From: Paguma larvata
Lineage: Eukaryota > Chordata > Mammalia > Carnivora > Viverridae
Direction of reading: 5' to 3'
Assembly (NCBI GenBank): GCA_030068075.1
Contig: CM057829.1
Span: 83,691,132 to 83,755,131, forward strand
Length of the DNA stretch: 64,000 nt
The translations under genes and the position numbers were made by a program. The first letter of the stretch is position 1, and each line of letters opens with the position of its first letter. The notes beneath the pieces are model-generated. The model was not told where the DNA came from, did no database searches, and saw nothing but the letters and a program-made list of their open reading frames with translations. Shown in pieces: positions 24,174 through 35,778 of the stretch.

Positions 24174-24376
24174 GAGGCGCCTGGGTGGCTCAGTTGGTTA
24201 AGCGGCCGACTTCGGCTCAGGTCATGATCTCGCGGCCTGTGAGTTCGAGCCCCGCGCTGGGCCCTGTGCTGATGGCTCAGAGCCTGGAGCCTGCTTCGGA
24301 TTCTGTGTCTCCCTCTCTCTCTGCCCTTCCCCTGCTCATACTCTGTCTCTATGTCTCTCAAAAATAAATAAATGTT
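24174..24376 (+). mobile_element. Young SINEC_Fc SINE
   Basis: The best preserved copy in the window: head aggcgcctgggtggctcagt, CpG-rich promoter region (gcggccgacttcggctcagg, gttcgagccccgcgctgggc) and AATAAATAAA tail. Flanks tttaaaaaacaca and ttttaaaaacaca suggest the duplicated target. Retained CpGs imply recent insertion. Confidence 0.95.
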
Positions 24377-24390
24377 AAAAAATATTTTTT

Positions 24391-24921
24391 AAAAACACAA
24401 AATGCCTTGGGATATTAATACTGTGATAAGAAATACTGTGTGAATAAAATTATAAAACTGATTAAAAGCAATCAATGGAGTTATTTAAAAAAGGGAGAGA
24501 AAGGCCATTTTCATAGACATAATGGCATAAACATTTCATAAACATAAGTGGTTAATATTATTAAAAAGCAATTTTCTTAAAATTTATAAATATAATTCTA
24601 TCAAAATAGGGTATTGACGGATTAGGAAGTTTTTGGCTTTCCATTTCTTCTGAATATCAAATGGATTTATATAAATTTGAGACTAGAGACATCTTTTAAA
24701 AATGTAAATAGTTCTGGGTTCATAATGGATAGACAAGTGGAACAGAATATGTACTTCACAGACTTAGATTTTTTATTATAATAATAGAATACTTATTAGT
24801 GAAAAATAGAATTATTTAATAAACTCTCCTGGGATAACTTACTAATAATTTGGAGAATAGTAAGGCTATATTAATATTTTATACATCATTTCTATATGAA
24901 TTAGCTTTAAAAGAAACACTA
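24391..24921. other. AT-rich intergenic DNA, nothing recognised
   Basis: No supported gene or repeat. Confidence 0.5.
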
Positions 24922-25112
24922 GGTTAAGTGTAGGACTCTTGATCTTGATTTAGGTCATGAACTTGCAGTTCGTGAGTTCAAGATCTGCATGAGTCTTTGC
25001 ACTGACAGTAGAAAGCCTGTGTCGGATTCTATCTCTCCTTCTCTATGCCCCTACCCCACTTGCTCTCTCCCTTTCTCTCTCAACAATAAATAAATAAACT
25101 TTAATAAATAAA
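24922..25112 (+). mobile_element. 5'-truncated SINEC-type SINE
   Basis: It lacks the gggcacctgggtggctca head, begins at ggttaagtgtaggactcttg, and keeps the middle and aataaataaataaac tail. Confidence 0.8.
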
Positions 25113-25829
25113 CACTGCAAATTTTAGAAGTACTCGAATATACATAGTCACTATTTTAATATATGAATTATGAAAAAGACAATAGTTTAAATATTAAATA
25201 AACTATGAACACAAAAATATTTTATTATTTTATATATATATAAAATTCATAATAATGTATTATGACATAGTATTATTCAAAATAATGCACTGGTTTTTAT
25301 ATGCATATGTTTTAAAAAATGATTATGTATGTATGTGTGTGTTAGCCATGTGGTTAAAAAACAAAGGTTCTGGAGTGACATTTTAAATAATTATTAAGTC
25401 CCCTGTTATTCATTTTTCTCATCTGATAATCATTATAAAAATAACATTTGACTTTGAAATGTTTGGCATAATTAAATTAAACTATACATGTAATGCGAGT
25501 TAACAGAGTCTGAGATATAGTAAAATATCAAGGAACATTACCTATTGACCAGTACTGTAAAAGGTTACATATTCAGAATATATTAAATAATAAAAACAAC
25601 CTCATTCAAATTCCAGCCATCCATCACAGGTAACCAATACTAACAATTGTGTGCCCACTAAGTACTTTTTATATCTGTTTTCACACATGTATATTTTAAG
25701 GAAATCTTTACTTACTGTTTACTTTTTATAAAAATATATGTAATTTATATCATTCGGCAAATTGTCTTGTTCTCACCTAACAATACAACTCATTATAGTA
25801 TATCATTGAGCTTCTGGCATCCGTTTTCT
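25113..25829. other. AT-rich intergenic DNA, nothing recognised
   Basis: No supported gene or repeat. Confidence 0.5.
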
Positions 25830-26250
25830 CTCATTCTTGTAGCAAAACCCAACTTTCTGGGCCATCACCTCAGTCAGAGTGGATTTGGTATGCTAATTCT
25901 AGCCCAGCCCCAGGTGTGATATGACTCAAGCCTAGGAAGATAGGTTACTGGAGCCTTCCTGGGCACAGAGTCCAGGTTAGGGATAGGGTAAACGATCTGT
26001 GTCCAGTGTAACACAAATCGAATATTTTCTTTTATTGTTAATGTAAAGATAGATATTTCTGCTGCGTTGAAAACTGAGCCTGAAGTTAATGGCAGCTATG
26101 TTGCCACCAGTTAGTGAAAGCCAACCAAAACCCAACACAAATAATTAAGTATTCTAAAGATAGAAAATGATAGTGACAAGATTTATATTGCTGGACCTAC
26201 TGGATCTCTCTTTGACCAGAACCAGGAATGTCTCTGGATATTTACATTGC
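25830..26250. repeat. Probable ancient interspersed repeat, family uncertain
   Basis: A less AT-rich block with words (agccccaggtgtgatatgac, agccttcctgggcacagagt, atgttgccaccagttagtga) that I associate with an old mammal-wide repeat. No terminal structure is visible. Confidence 0.4.
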
Positions 26251-26324
26251 ATGTAGAATATATATATTCTTTTCGTCTTACTTTTATTTGAGTTAGACTC
26301 TGTCATTGCAGCCAAAATTAATAA

Positions 26325-26364
26325 ATAAGGAGAGGGAGAGACAGAGCTCTCTCCCTCTCCTTAT
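26325..26364. repeat. Perfect 17-bp inverted repeat, 6-nt loop
   Basis: Left arm 26325..26341 (ataaggagagggagaga) and right arm 26348..26364 are exact reverse complements around the spacer cagagc. The arms are purine-rich and pyrimidine-rich. No T-run or gene follows, so it is not a terminator. Confidence 0.9.
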
Positions 26365-26415
26365 GTCTCTCCCTCTCTCTGTATATATTTTTTATTTTAG
26401 TAACAATGCTAAAAT

Positions 26416-26475
26416 AAATACATGTGTCCATATAGTTGTACATATGTGTAAATATTTTTGTGTGTGGAAAAAGTT
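26416..26475 (+). repeat. First copy of a dispersed ~59-bp direct repeat
   Basis: Shares the word tagttgtacatatgtgtaa and a tgtggaaaaagtt end with 27972..28030. The similarity stops at both edges. Confidence 0.7.
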
Positions 26476-27334
26476 ACTTATTTGAGTCAAGTTCATATAC
26501 AATTTCAGTTTTGATAAGTGCAAACAAATCGCTCCATTCTCTTTTTCTTTTAATTTGTAATTACATCAAATAAAACACAAATTTCTTTTCAAATGCTTTT
26601 TTACCAACACTGAATGTTACCAATATATTTTTATTTTCCATAATCTGATAAATAGTAACATATTAGTAAAGGTCAGCACAATCCATTATATATAATATAT
26701 GTGTTTGTGTGTGTGTGTGTGTATGTATGTATTCGGCCATTTGTGTTTTTAATGAGACATTTATCTGGCATTAATTTTAACATTTTTATAAAAGTGTATT
26801 GTTGTTAACTTGTGTTTTCAAAGATTTTTAAGATTTTATATTACAGTTACTCATTATTTCTCGTACATACTGGTAAAAATGTCCTCCTCTGTGCATTTTC
26901 TTTATTCATGATATCATGTGTTCTATAAATTAGTGTTTTGTTTAATCTCAGTGTTTAAGGCTTCTGACTGTGTGTCTAAGTTAGGAATTCTAGTAAGTCA
27001 TCCTAAGCATAATACCAAAACAATTATCATAAAATAATTGGTTAATAATCCAATTATGTAAAAAGTAAAGAGTTTATGAACAGAATAAAAAACTAACTGA
27101 AATAAAGAGCAAACACAAAAATAAGAAAGAAGTATTTTCAATATAAGGTGTAAAGAGAAAGTTCAAGTCTATCATATGCAAAATTCTTATAAATCACTGA
27201 GAAAAAAATCATGAAAAATGACATTTTAAATACATATATGAAAATTTCCACTGTTGAGATTAATAAGAAACAGGTAATCTAACAAACTGAAAGAATGTAC
27301 TATAAAATTTTTGGAAAGCACTTAGTAAATATGC

Positions 27335-27780
27335 ATGTAAAACATGCCTACTCATTGACAATACTAATTCTAGGAATTCATCCCAAAGGAAGAGTTTAAT
27401 AACTATATGACATGCTCATACAATACATTAATCACAGCATTGTTTATAGAAGCAGAAAATTTTAATGTAGCTTAAATGAATTAAGTATATTTGTATCTAT
27501 AAAATAGAGAAATACCATAGAGCATTTTGAAGTAATGTGAAAAAAATAGATGAGGCAAATTTTACTTGAAAAAAGACTATACATACATATTAGTCTTATT
27601 TTAAATGTATAGATTTAAAATTGATTTCTGTACAAAAATGCATATAAAATGTACAAAAGAAAATTAGAAAAATTAGTAAATATATTTTGAATATGAACAG
27701 CAATTTTTTCTGGATGGTGGTGTGAAGAGAGATTTTTATTTTTGTCGTTATGTAGTTTGGAGATGTTTTTAACAACTATA
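27335..27780 (+). repeat. Ancient LINE-1 3' region
   Basis: aggaattcatcccaaaggaa, ttaatcacagcattgtttat and agaagcagaaaattttaatg, and later tctggatggtggtgtgaaga, follow the ORF2 end and 3' UTR of an old L1 in sense orientation. Confidence 0.7.
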
Positions 27781-29118
27781 AAGGGTTACGTTTATAGTAA
27801 AGAGTTACAAAAACATTCCCATTTCATGATAAAAACATTACAAGAGAGGTTATGACTAACTCTGGGAAAAGCAAGGCCAGGAGAAAGTTCTGAAGCAATA
27901 ATCATCAGATGAGAGCTTTAAAATAATCAAAATAATTAAAGAATAATCTCCTTTCTTCTGGAAATGGAATGAATACATGTATCCATGTAGTTGTACATAT
28001 GTGTAAGTAGTTTCGTCTGTGGAAAAAGTTGTTGAATTATTGTTTCCCTTTCATCCGATTTTCTCCTTTTCAGTATACCTTGGTATCTTAATTGCTTTGT
28101 CTCTTTCATGATTGCTGCCAACATCTATTATTCTTTGTTGTCTAGTACAGTATGCTCTTTCTCAGCATTTACTATGAGTTCCTGTTTGCTACTCAATGCA
28201 AATTTGCATTTCAAGTTGTTACTAAAACCACCTTTTTGTCATTTCCTTTTTTGTTGATGGTGTTACATGATTTTGCCTCTCTTTATATCTCATTATTTCC
28301 TCTCATTTTAATTCAAAACTATCTCTAGCCAGGAAATCTAGACAAGTGTCTCAATGTATGTTTTGTTAGAACTCAAGAGTATGCATTTGCAGATGGAGGT
28401 TTCCATGGATTTATATGCCGCAGTGTAACTGGCCAATTCTGACAACTCTTATTTATTTTTAACTTAAAATTCAGTACTGAATTATTGAAAGGTCAAAAAT
28501 CTGCATCAGTTATACTTGTGTTATCTACTTCTCTTTACAGTGCAATAGGTTCTCTGAACTTTCAACCCTGTCATTCAGAAAAGGTCATAATAATTTAAAC
28601 AAAGGTGTACAAAATTAAAATATGAAAGAGAAACAAAGCATGCATGAATTATAATTTTTTGTCACATAGCAATAAGATTACATCAATCTAAAAATGTGTG
28701 GAGCTGAGCTTTAAAACTTGAAAATAGCAAAATATGGTAGTGTTCACTATTTTATCTGTTCTGTACAAGACGCACAAATGTTCCATACGATGACATCAAA
28801 TTGCAGATATAAGTTTCTCTACATTTCCATAGGTATTCAGTGATACAAATGTCCTGGAATCCTCTGGGAGTCTGAGTGCAAGAATTGCAAGCTGGGAGAT
28901 CATTCCTGTTACTACTGTTCTTACAATTTCAGAGGAAGTCATTACGTTGAGACTCAAGTCTACATTCACTTAACAGAATGCCATCTCATGGGCTCTTTCT
29001 TATGGTAAGTTGGCCTTTTCCTAACTGCTGAACTGCTACTTTCATATATGATTCCTATATACATTTTCACTGACTCTTATCATAAAAGCCCTAATTCTCA
29101 GTTTTAAAAATCATACAT
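27781..29118. other. AT-rich intergenic DNA
   Basis: It includes the second copy of the 59-bp direct repeat at 27972..28030. No gene is recognised. Confidence 0.5.
27972..28030 (+). repeat. Second copy of the ~59-bp direct repeat
   Basis: By eye about 50 of 59 bases match 26416..26475, in the same orientation, 1.56 kb away. Confidence 0.7.
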
Positions 29119-29336
29119 AGAGTCCCTGGATGGCTAAGTCAGTTAAGCGTTCAATTCTTGATTTCAACTCAGGTCATGATCTCACAGTCAAGAGACTGAG
29201 CCTTGTGTTGGACTTCATGCTGAGCATGAAGCCTGCTTGGGATTCTTTCTCTCCCTCTCTCTCTATGCCCTTCCCTTGCTCACACACTCTCTCATGCTCA
29301 CTCGCTCTCTCTTAAAATAAGTAAACATTTAAAAAA
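29119..29336 (+). mobile_element. Diverged SINEC-type SINE
   Basis: Head agtccctggatggctaagtc, tcaggtcatgatctcacagt, CT-rich middle and AAATAAG-like tail. Without most CpGs. Confidence 0.87.
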
Positions 29337-29474
29337 ATATGCAATAGTTATATGACCAGAGGAGTTAATGATCATAGAATGATGCCCCCGGGTTTAGGAT
29401 CACAAATATGTTTAGTATCCATTTGAAAACATCCTATTCCACTTCCTTGGAATTTGAGAATTCAAAATATGTTA

Positions 29475-29692
29475 GGGCACCTGGGTGACTCAGTAGGTTA
29501 AGCTTCTGAGTTATGTCAGGTCATGATCTCGTGGTTCATGAGTTCAAGCCCCGCATCCAGCTCTGTGTTGACAGCTCAGAGCCTGGAGCCTCCTTCGGAT
29601 TCTGTGTCTCCCTCTCTCTCTGCCCCTCCCCAGCTCACACTCTCTCTCTCTCTCAGAAATAAATAAACATTAAAAAAATTAAAAAATATATG
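29475..29692 (+). mobile_element. SINEC_Fc-type SINE
   Basis: Head agggcacctgggtgactcag, B-box-like gttcaagccccgcatccagc, CT-rich middle, aaataaataaac tail. It lies in the same orientation about 140 bp after the previous SINE. Confidence 0.92.
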
Positions 29693-31757
29693 CAGTAGTT
29701 AATTGGCAAATGCAAAATAATAAGAGATGTGAATTTCCAGAAGAATGATTCAGGATGATAAACACAGGCTGAAGGAGATCATATGTTTCCTGTGCAGCTT
29801 GCCCCAACTGTTCATTCTGTGTTTATTTTCATAAGTCCAAAATCATTAAAAATTAGCCACATATAGAACCAAGGTATGGTCACTGACAGTGACTTTAAAT
29901 TATTAATATATACTTAGTGTTGGGGGGGTCTAATGATTTTATAGTGCACTTCTAATTTTGTCATGTTGTATTTATTGCAAAAATCATAGGTAAGAATGAA
30001 ACAACTCAATAGAAATAAGAATCAAAAATAATCCAAAGAGTATATGGAAAACAATGAAGCAAATCTTTATTTCTTGTGTTAAAAAAAGTGATAAAATATC
30101 TTGAAAAATTATGATTCTATTTCCTCCCATCATGATAAAAGGAAGTAAAAGTTTTCAATAATAAGTACTATAGTACTATATTTAGAGTAAATCAAAGAAG
30201 CAATTATGCTTTTACCTCTGTTTGCCAAATTATGTCCTGCTAAAGAGGTATTGTACATAATATAAATAGATGAATATATGCTATAATGAAATTAGTGTTA
30301 GAAATTCTGATTTAAACAAGGTAAACTCATGTACAATGCTGCAGAAATTCTTAGATGCTTAAAATCTTTATTGGTACTGAATCATCTAAGGCAATGCTTT
30401 GTGCTTCTGTAATTTACTTGATCAGAAATCCTTCCACCATCCATTGAAAAAAATGTTTTTCGTACAGTTCATGAAATGCAAGAATGCTAGCCTAATAAAT
30501 TTTAATTTGTATGTTGTATCTTCTTAAAAAGGTATCCTACCTTTTAAGTGATTTAAGGATTATCTTTGATAAAGTTATATATTTAACTTTTTCCCAAGAT
30601 ACACATTAATAAAAACTAATAAACTCAAGGCTACATAGTTGTCAAATAAAATGAAATGTTTAGGGCATAATAAAATAGCCACGAAACTCATATCATTTAA
30701 AAATGGTTTTTTTTGATAAACTATTATAAAATTAAAAAAAATGTTTTTTTTTGTATTTTTGCTCTATTAATTACTGACCTTTATCCTATTAACAAAATAC
30801 TCCCATTTCATTGGTGAGAAAACTAGAAAACAAAAAGCTAAACTGTTGAAGATCTAAAATCTGATTCCGAAAGTGAGAGTTAGACGCTAGCCCCTGGATC
30901 AGTTTATTAAGATCTATTTTATAACAGCAAGGTCAAGTCTATTTTCCATTAGACTTTGTGTTGATAAAGTTTCCCTTAAAACTCCAGGAATTTTAAACAT
31001 GCTGCAAACAAATTAAAATCAATTCTGTAAAATTTGTCAAGCTTGAGTCTTTATTAGAATTACTAATTATCTGTATCATTTGATTGAGAAGACATATGAT
31101 TCTGTGCACAGCAAGGGGTATATAAAATCATTAACTGTCTCTCCCTCTAGATATAACAAGTGATGTGTAGACCTAAACTCAGCAGGGACCATTTTATAAG
31201 CATGCCCTGAGGGAAAGTAGAACATGCTTGAATGGAATACTGTTAAATGAGCCTAATATGACCCTCCTTTTCTCCTCCATGTACTTATTCTCTGTAGGCC
31301 TTGATATTTGAAACACTAGCATCAACTTCCATTCCTCCATGCAAAACATAATATGGTACATTACTATTTTTTAAATGAACCTAATAAAAGTAAACATTTT
31401 AAAGTGAGGAGTGTCAATGATGCACCTCAGTTACCTTTTGAATTTCATAAAGAGCTCTGGTATTGTGAAAAGTCAGTTTGCAGTACAAACTATGATTTTA
31501 GCAGGAGCATAGGTTTGGGCTACCCTAGAGAGCAATATGATATTTGCCCAGTGCCTTCTCTCATAACATACCCTATGCCAATTGTCTGAGATAGGAAGGA
31601 AGTTAAATTGGCCCTCACCCTTGGGAACTTCTTCACATGAGAAGTTTCCTGGACTATTCAGTTTAAGTCCTTTAGCCTAAGCAGTGAATGCTCTTTCCTG
31701 CTGAAACAAATCCTATTCTCACTCTACAGCTCTCCTGCTCCTCACAAGAGGAGTTTG
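29693..31757. other. AT-rich intergenic DNA
   Basis: A weak MIR-like patch at about 30790..30900. The 78-codon frame at 31353..31589 has no recognised motif. Nothing else is supported. Confidence 0.45.
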
Positions 31758-31900
31758 GTTGGAAAAAAAAAATGGAAAGAAAAAAAAAAGAAAGAGAGAG
31801 AGAGAGGGGGGAGGGAGGGAGAGTGGAAGGATGGAAGAAAGGGAGGGAGGGGAAGAGGGAGGAAGGAAGAAATGAAGGAAGGAAGGAAGGAAGGAAGGGT
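31758..31900. repeat. Purine-rich (GAAA)/(GGAA)/(GA) microsatellite
   Basis: Nearly pure A and G over about 140 bp: A-rich, then GA, GGGA, and finally (GGAA)n. Long open frames on both strands come from the lack of T or A interruptions. Confidence 0.95.
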
Positions 31901-32069
31901 CTTTCAAATCCAAAATAACTCTAGGTAATTTTTAGGCTGTGTTGATAAGTCTATAGAGCAAAGAAGAAAAAAAGAAAGCAGGAAATAATAGTCACAACTT
32001 TGCATTTGTTCTTTTATAAGGAATGCTTATAATGATTTTTGAGATAAACCAGAGTCTGGGAGAAAATAA

Positions 32070-32909
32070 TTTCAAACCTAGTTTGTGGAGCAAGAAGTCC
32101 ATTGTGGCTAAAGCAGAAGAATAGGGTGTTGCAGAAGGAAGGAGTTAGGTAAGCTGGATTCCATGGCACCATTTAGACCATATTAAGTTTGTGGATTCTA
32201 AGTATTAGTTTGAATGAGATGGCATGCAATCATAGAGCATGCAAAGTAGTGACTTAAAATTTGATACATTTGGATATAACTGCTTTCAATTCTATAGTGA
32301 CTAGTAAGTTAAAGATGGAAGTGGAAGCATCAGTTGCTTTTGCAATTACTCAGGTAAGATAAGAAAACTGTATTTAGGTAATAATAGTAGAGCAGTAAAT
32401 GGTGGTTGATTTGAGATGCATAATTAATAAAGGCATGACAGCTTTTGCAGATGGATTAGATGTGGTGTATGAGAGAATGTTGGTAGATGATATGTCTTTG
32501 GGTTTTTGTCCTAAGCAAGTAGAAGAAGGATATTGTGATTTACTAACATGGGCAAAAGTCTGGAGGATCAGGTATGAGGAGGATGAACAAATGTTTTTGG
32601 ACATGTTAAATTTGAAATGCTTTTGACATCCAAGGGGATTACTGAGTTAGGAAATTGGTTATATACAAATGTTTAAGCAAGTCTTCAGTTTAGAGAGTTT
32701 AGAGATGTAAATAATGGGGTCATCAGGATAAAGATGGTATTTAAAGGCAGGAGTCTTCGCGAGATCCTCTAAGGAGACAGAATATATAGAGAAGAAAGGA
32801 TGTCAGAGATTGAGACCTGGGTTATGCTGACCACAGTGATACCGAAGTTGACAAAGCAGCAAAACTGACTGAGGAGCTGGAGTAGTAGAGACGTAAGGAT
32901 CAAGGGAAT
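32070..32909 (+). repeat. Ancient interspersed repeat, left part
   Basis: The text contains a chain of words I know from a common old mammalian repeat: gaccatattaagtttgtgga, agatggattagatgtggtgt, tggacatgttaaatttgaaa, aaagatggtatttaaaggca. It stops about where the GC-rich leader of the glycerol kinase retrocopy begins. Opposed frames of 75 and 76 codons at 32374..32626 are products of this repeat. I cannot name the family. Confidence 0.6.
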
Positions 32910-33040
32910 AGGTTTCCAGCGTTCAGCCGTTCAGCCGTTCAGCGGTTGTAGGAGGCCTACTCGCCTTCCGGCTCACCACCTTCCCCTCCCCCACCTACCA
33001 CCGTCTCCCTGGAAACTGGACGCAATAGCCCGCTGGCTTC
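32910..33040 (+). promoter_or_regulatory. GK2: GC/CpG-rich 5' UTR of the glycerol kinase retrocopy
   Basis: Composition shifts sharply here from AT-rich to GC-rich. A cagccgttcagccgttcagc tandem motif lies at about 32924..32945, followed by pyrimidine-rich leader DNA up to the start codon. This fits a retroposed 5' UTR, perhaps with part of the parent gene's CpG-island promoter. No TATA box is seen. Whether it drives transcription cannot be told from sequence. Confidence 0.6.
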
Positions 33041-34702
33041 ATGGCAGCCGCGAAGAAAGCAGTTTTGGGGCCATTGGTGGGGGCAGTAGACCAGGGCACC
33101 AGCTCAACGCGGTTTTTGGTTTTCAATTCAAAAACAGCCGAACTACTTAGTCATCATCAAGTGGAAATAAAACAAGAGTTTCCAAGAGAAGGATGGGTGG
33201 AACAAGACCCTAAGGAAATTCTGCAGTCTGTCTATGAGTGTATAGAGAAAACGTGTGAGAAACTTGGACAGCTCAATATTGATATTTCCAACATAAAAGC
33301 TATTGGTGTCACTAACCAGAGGGAAACCACTGTAGTCTGGGACAAGTTCACTGGAGAGCCTCTCTACAATGCTGTGGTATGGCTTGATTTAAGAACCCAG
33401 TCTACCGTTGAGAATCTTAGTAAAAAAATTCCAGGAAATAATAACTTTGTCAAGTCTAAGACAGGCCTTCCACTTAGCACTTACTTCAGTGCCGTGAAAC
33501 TTCGCTGGCTCCTTGACAATGTGAGAACAATTCAAAAGGCTGTTGAAGAAGATAGAGCTCTTTTTGGGACCATTGATTCATGGCTTATTTGGAGTTTGAC
33601 AGGAGGAACCAACAAAGGTGTCCATTGTACTGATGTAACCAATGCAAGTAGGACAATGCTTTTCAACATTCATTCTCTGGAGTGGGATAAAGAGCTCTGT
33701 GACTTTTTTGAAATTCCAATGAAAATTCTTCCAAGTGTCCGGAGTTCTTCTGAGATCTACGGCCTAATGAAAGCTGGAGCCTTGGAAGGTGTGCCAATAT
33801 CTGGGTGTTTGGGAGACCAGTCTGCTGCATTGGTGGGACAAATGTGCTTCCAGGATGGACAAGCCAAAAATACTTACGGAACAGGCTGCTTCTTACTGTG
33901 TAATACAGGCCATAAGTGTGTGTTTTCTGAACATGGCCTTCTGACCACAGTGGCTTACAAGCTCGGCAGAGACAAACCAGTGCATTATGCATTGGAAGGT
34001 TCTGTAGCCATAGCTGGTGCTGTTATTCGCTGGCTAAGAGACAATCTTGAAATTATAAAGAGTGCAGAGGAAGTTGAAAAGCTCGCTAAAGAAGTAGGTA
34101 CATCATACGGCTGCTATTTCGTCCCTGCGTTTTCAGGGTTATATGCACCTTACTGGGAGCCCAGTGCAAGAGGGATCATCTGTGGTCTCACTCAGTTCAC
34201 CAATAAATGCCATATTGCTTTTGCTGCATTAGAAGCTGTTTGTTTCCAAACCCGGGAGATTTTGGATGCCATGAACAGCGACTGTGGGATTCCACTCAGT
34301 CATTTGCAGGTAGATGGAGGCATGACCAAAAACAAAATTCTTATGCAGCTACAAGCTGATATTCTATATATCCCAGTAGTGAAATCCTCAATGCCTGAAA
34401 CAACTGCCCTTGGAGCTGCCATGGCAGCAGGGGCTGCAGAAGGAGTTGATGTGTGGAGTCTCCAACCTGAGGATTTGTCAGCGGTTACGATGGAGCGGTT
34501 TGAACCCCAGATCAATGCTGAGGAAAGTGAAATTCGTTACTCTACATGGAAGAAAGCTGTGATGAAGTCAATGGGTTGGGTTACAGCTCAGTCTTCCGAA
34601 AGTGGTGACCCTAGTGTCTTCTCTAGTCTACCCTTGGGTTTTTTTATAGTGAGTAGCATGATAATGTTAATCGGAGCAAGGTACATCTCAGGTATCCCAT
34701 AA
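33041..34702 (+). CDS. GK2: Glycerol kinase, intronless retrogene (GK2-like), 553 aa
   Basis: The product would transfer phosphate from ATP to glycerol to make sn-glycerol 3-phosphate (FGGY sugar kinase family). The frame is unbroken over 553 codons, the length I recall for mammalian GK2. Visible motifs are the N-terminal phosphate loop DQGTSSTR (17..24), NQRET (92..96), FGGY signature 1 (148..160, with K153 and W156), catalytic Asp in GDQSAA (D259), YGTG (279..282), FGGY signature 2 (378..398), and the nucleotide loop DGGMTKNK (425..432). The C-terminus (528..553) is a hydrophobic tail like the GK forms that associate with mitochondria. The first ATG has G at +4 but T at -3. No introns are present, so it is a retrocopy of X-linked GK lacking the short alternative exon after LMK (residue 244). 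Residues such as [15 protein letters not shown] and SSLPLGFF agree with my memory of GK2 rather than GK. An independent felid GK retrocopy remains possible. Confidence 0.9.
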   Translation: MAAAKKAVLGPLVGAVDQGTSSTRFLVFNSKTAELLSHHQVEIKQEFPREGWVEQDPKEILQSVYECIEKTCEKLGQLNIDISNIKAIGVTNQRETTVVWDKFTGEPLYNAVVWLDLRTQSTVENLSKKIPGNNNFVKSKTGLPLSTYFSAVKLRWLLDNVRTIQKAVEEDRALFGTIDSWLIWSLTGGTNKGVHCTDVTNASRTMLFNIHSLEWDKELCDFFEIPMKILPSVRSSSEIYGLMKAGALEGVPISGCLGDQSAALVGQMCFQDGQAKNTYGTGCFLLCNTGHKCVFSEHGLLTTVAYKLGRDKPVHYALEGSVAIAGAVIRWLRDNLEIIKSAEEVEKLAKEVGTSYGCYFVPAFSGLYAPYWEPSARGIICGLTQFTNKCHIAFAALEAVCFQTREILDAMNSDCGIPLSHLQVDGGMTKNKILMQLQADILYIPVVKSSMPETTALGAAMAAGAAEGVDVWSLQPEDLSAVTMERFEPQINAEESEIRYSTWKKAVMKSMGWVTAQSSESGDPSVFSSLPLGFFIVSSMIMLIGARYISGIP

Positions 34703-34855
34703 ATAATACCAACTCATGGATTCTAAAGATGAGAGCTCTTTGCCTAGTGAAAGAATCCAATGATTGTCTCTTAATGTGAAGTCACTGTTCATAGACTCTG
34801 ATTTTATTTATAAGCCACTTGCTACAATGACCCTCCAAGTAGACCTGGGCCTTGA

Positions 34856-34861
34856 AATAAA
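34856..34861 (+). terminator. AATAAA polyadenylation signal
   Basis: Canonical hexamer 154 bp past the TAA stop, suiting a short GK2 transcript. Confidence 0.7.
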
Positions 34862-35288
34862 GAAAATACAGCAGAATGCTATAGAAACATTGGTGTGTTT
34901 TTTTTACCATTGAGAGTTAAGATTGGACCAGCCACCTCTGGGGCTGACCCCTCTTTTGCCTTTATGTCCTGCCTCATTCTGTCTGAGACCTAGGAAGAAT
35001 TCAGATCCTTCATTGGAATCTTTCATCAAACATATTCAAACACCGATGGTCTGGGATTTGATTCTCTGCACTACACACATTTGATTAAGAGGTGATTACT
35101 AACCAGGTACAAGTGAGCGGCTTTTTGTCTATTTCCTTTTGACTACCCTAAAAGTCCTCTTTTGACCACAGCATCTTCACTGAATGTTTAAATGGAAACC
35201 TTTACTAAATTCTTAAAATGGAAGCTTAGTACTCTCATAGCTTAGATATTTTTCAGAAAGGTATTTGCCAAAACTGAAAGTCTTCAGA

Positions 35289-35613
35289 CATTTTACATAG
35301 TTTTGCTAATTCACTGAATTGCTGTCTGGATCTTGTAGGGAAGAACACTTTTTTTTATCTCTTCTTTTTATGTTTCTTACTTTGTATGTAAAACAAACAT
35401 GCCTATATATTTTATATACTGAGAATAGCCCATTTATAAATTAAGAGTACATTTTACATGTTCTCACTAATTACACTGAATTTCTATCTGGATCTTATAG
35501 GAAGAACATTTTTTTTTCTTTCCAACTCCTTTTAATAGTCTTACTTTGTATGTATAACATACATGCCTTTATATTTTATATAGGGAGGGTAACCCATTTA
35601 TAAATTAAGGGCA
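35289..35613 (+). repeat. 161-bp tandem duplication
   Basis: Unit 1 is about 35289..35449 and unit 2 about 35450..35613. Shared ordered words include cattttacat, cactgaatt, ctggatctt, aggaagaac, cttactttgtatgta, acatgcct, atattttatata and cccatttataaattaag. The units have diverged at many sites, so the duplication is not recent. Confidence 0.9.
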
Positions 35614-35778
35614 CATTATATTCAGTAGTTTATAATGGGGCTGGTCTTAAGTGGACTGCTATGTTACAAATATTTTGGGGAAAACTCTGTTTACATTTTG
35701 GGCACCAGTTATGTGTATTTACCAGGAGAAACTTTTTCTTAAAGAGCCAGTACTTAAAGTTTAAGTATATGCTCTATG

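Larger units (their letters stand above)
26251..27334. other. AT-rich DNA with hairpin and short TG repeat
   Basis: It contains the 26325..26364 inverted repeat and a (TG)n tract at about 26701..26722. No gene is visible. Confidence 0.5.
34703..35778 (+). other. GK2: 3' UTR of the glycerol kinase retrocopy
   Basis: DNA after the stop continues as retroposed 3' UTR for about 1.1 kb if the flanking ancient repeat is read correctly. It holds one canonical AATAAA (34856..34861) and an internal 161-bp tandem duplication. The end is set by A-rich DNA at 35779..35812. Confidence 0.5.

Noticed and set aside
24174..24250. tRNA-like head that could be called a tRNA gene
   Set aside because: It is the tRNA-derived promoter of a SINE, present in many copies and followed by the SINE body and A-tail.
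31688..31918. Charged and proline/serine-rich frames on both strands
   Set aside because: Translation of an A/G microsatellite.
32374..32626. Opposed 75- and 76-codon frames that look like a compact gene upstream of the kinase
   Set aside because: They lie in an ancient interspersed repeat and have no domain signal.
33663..33992. 109-codon minus-strand frame
   Set aside because: A shadow of the glycerol kinase coding strand.
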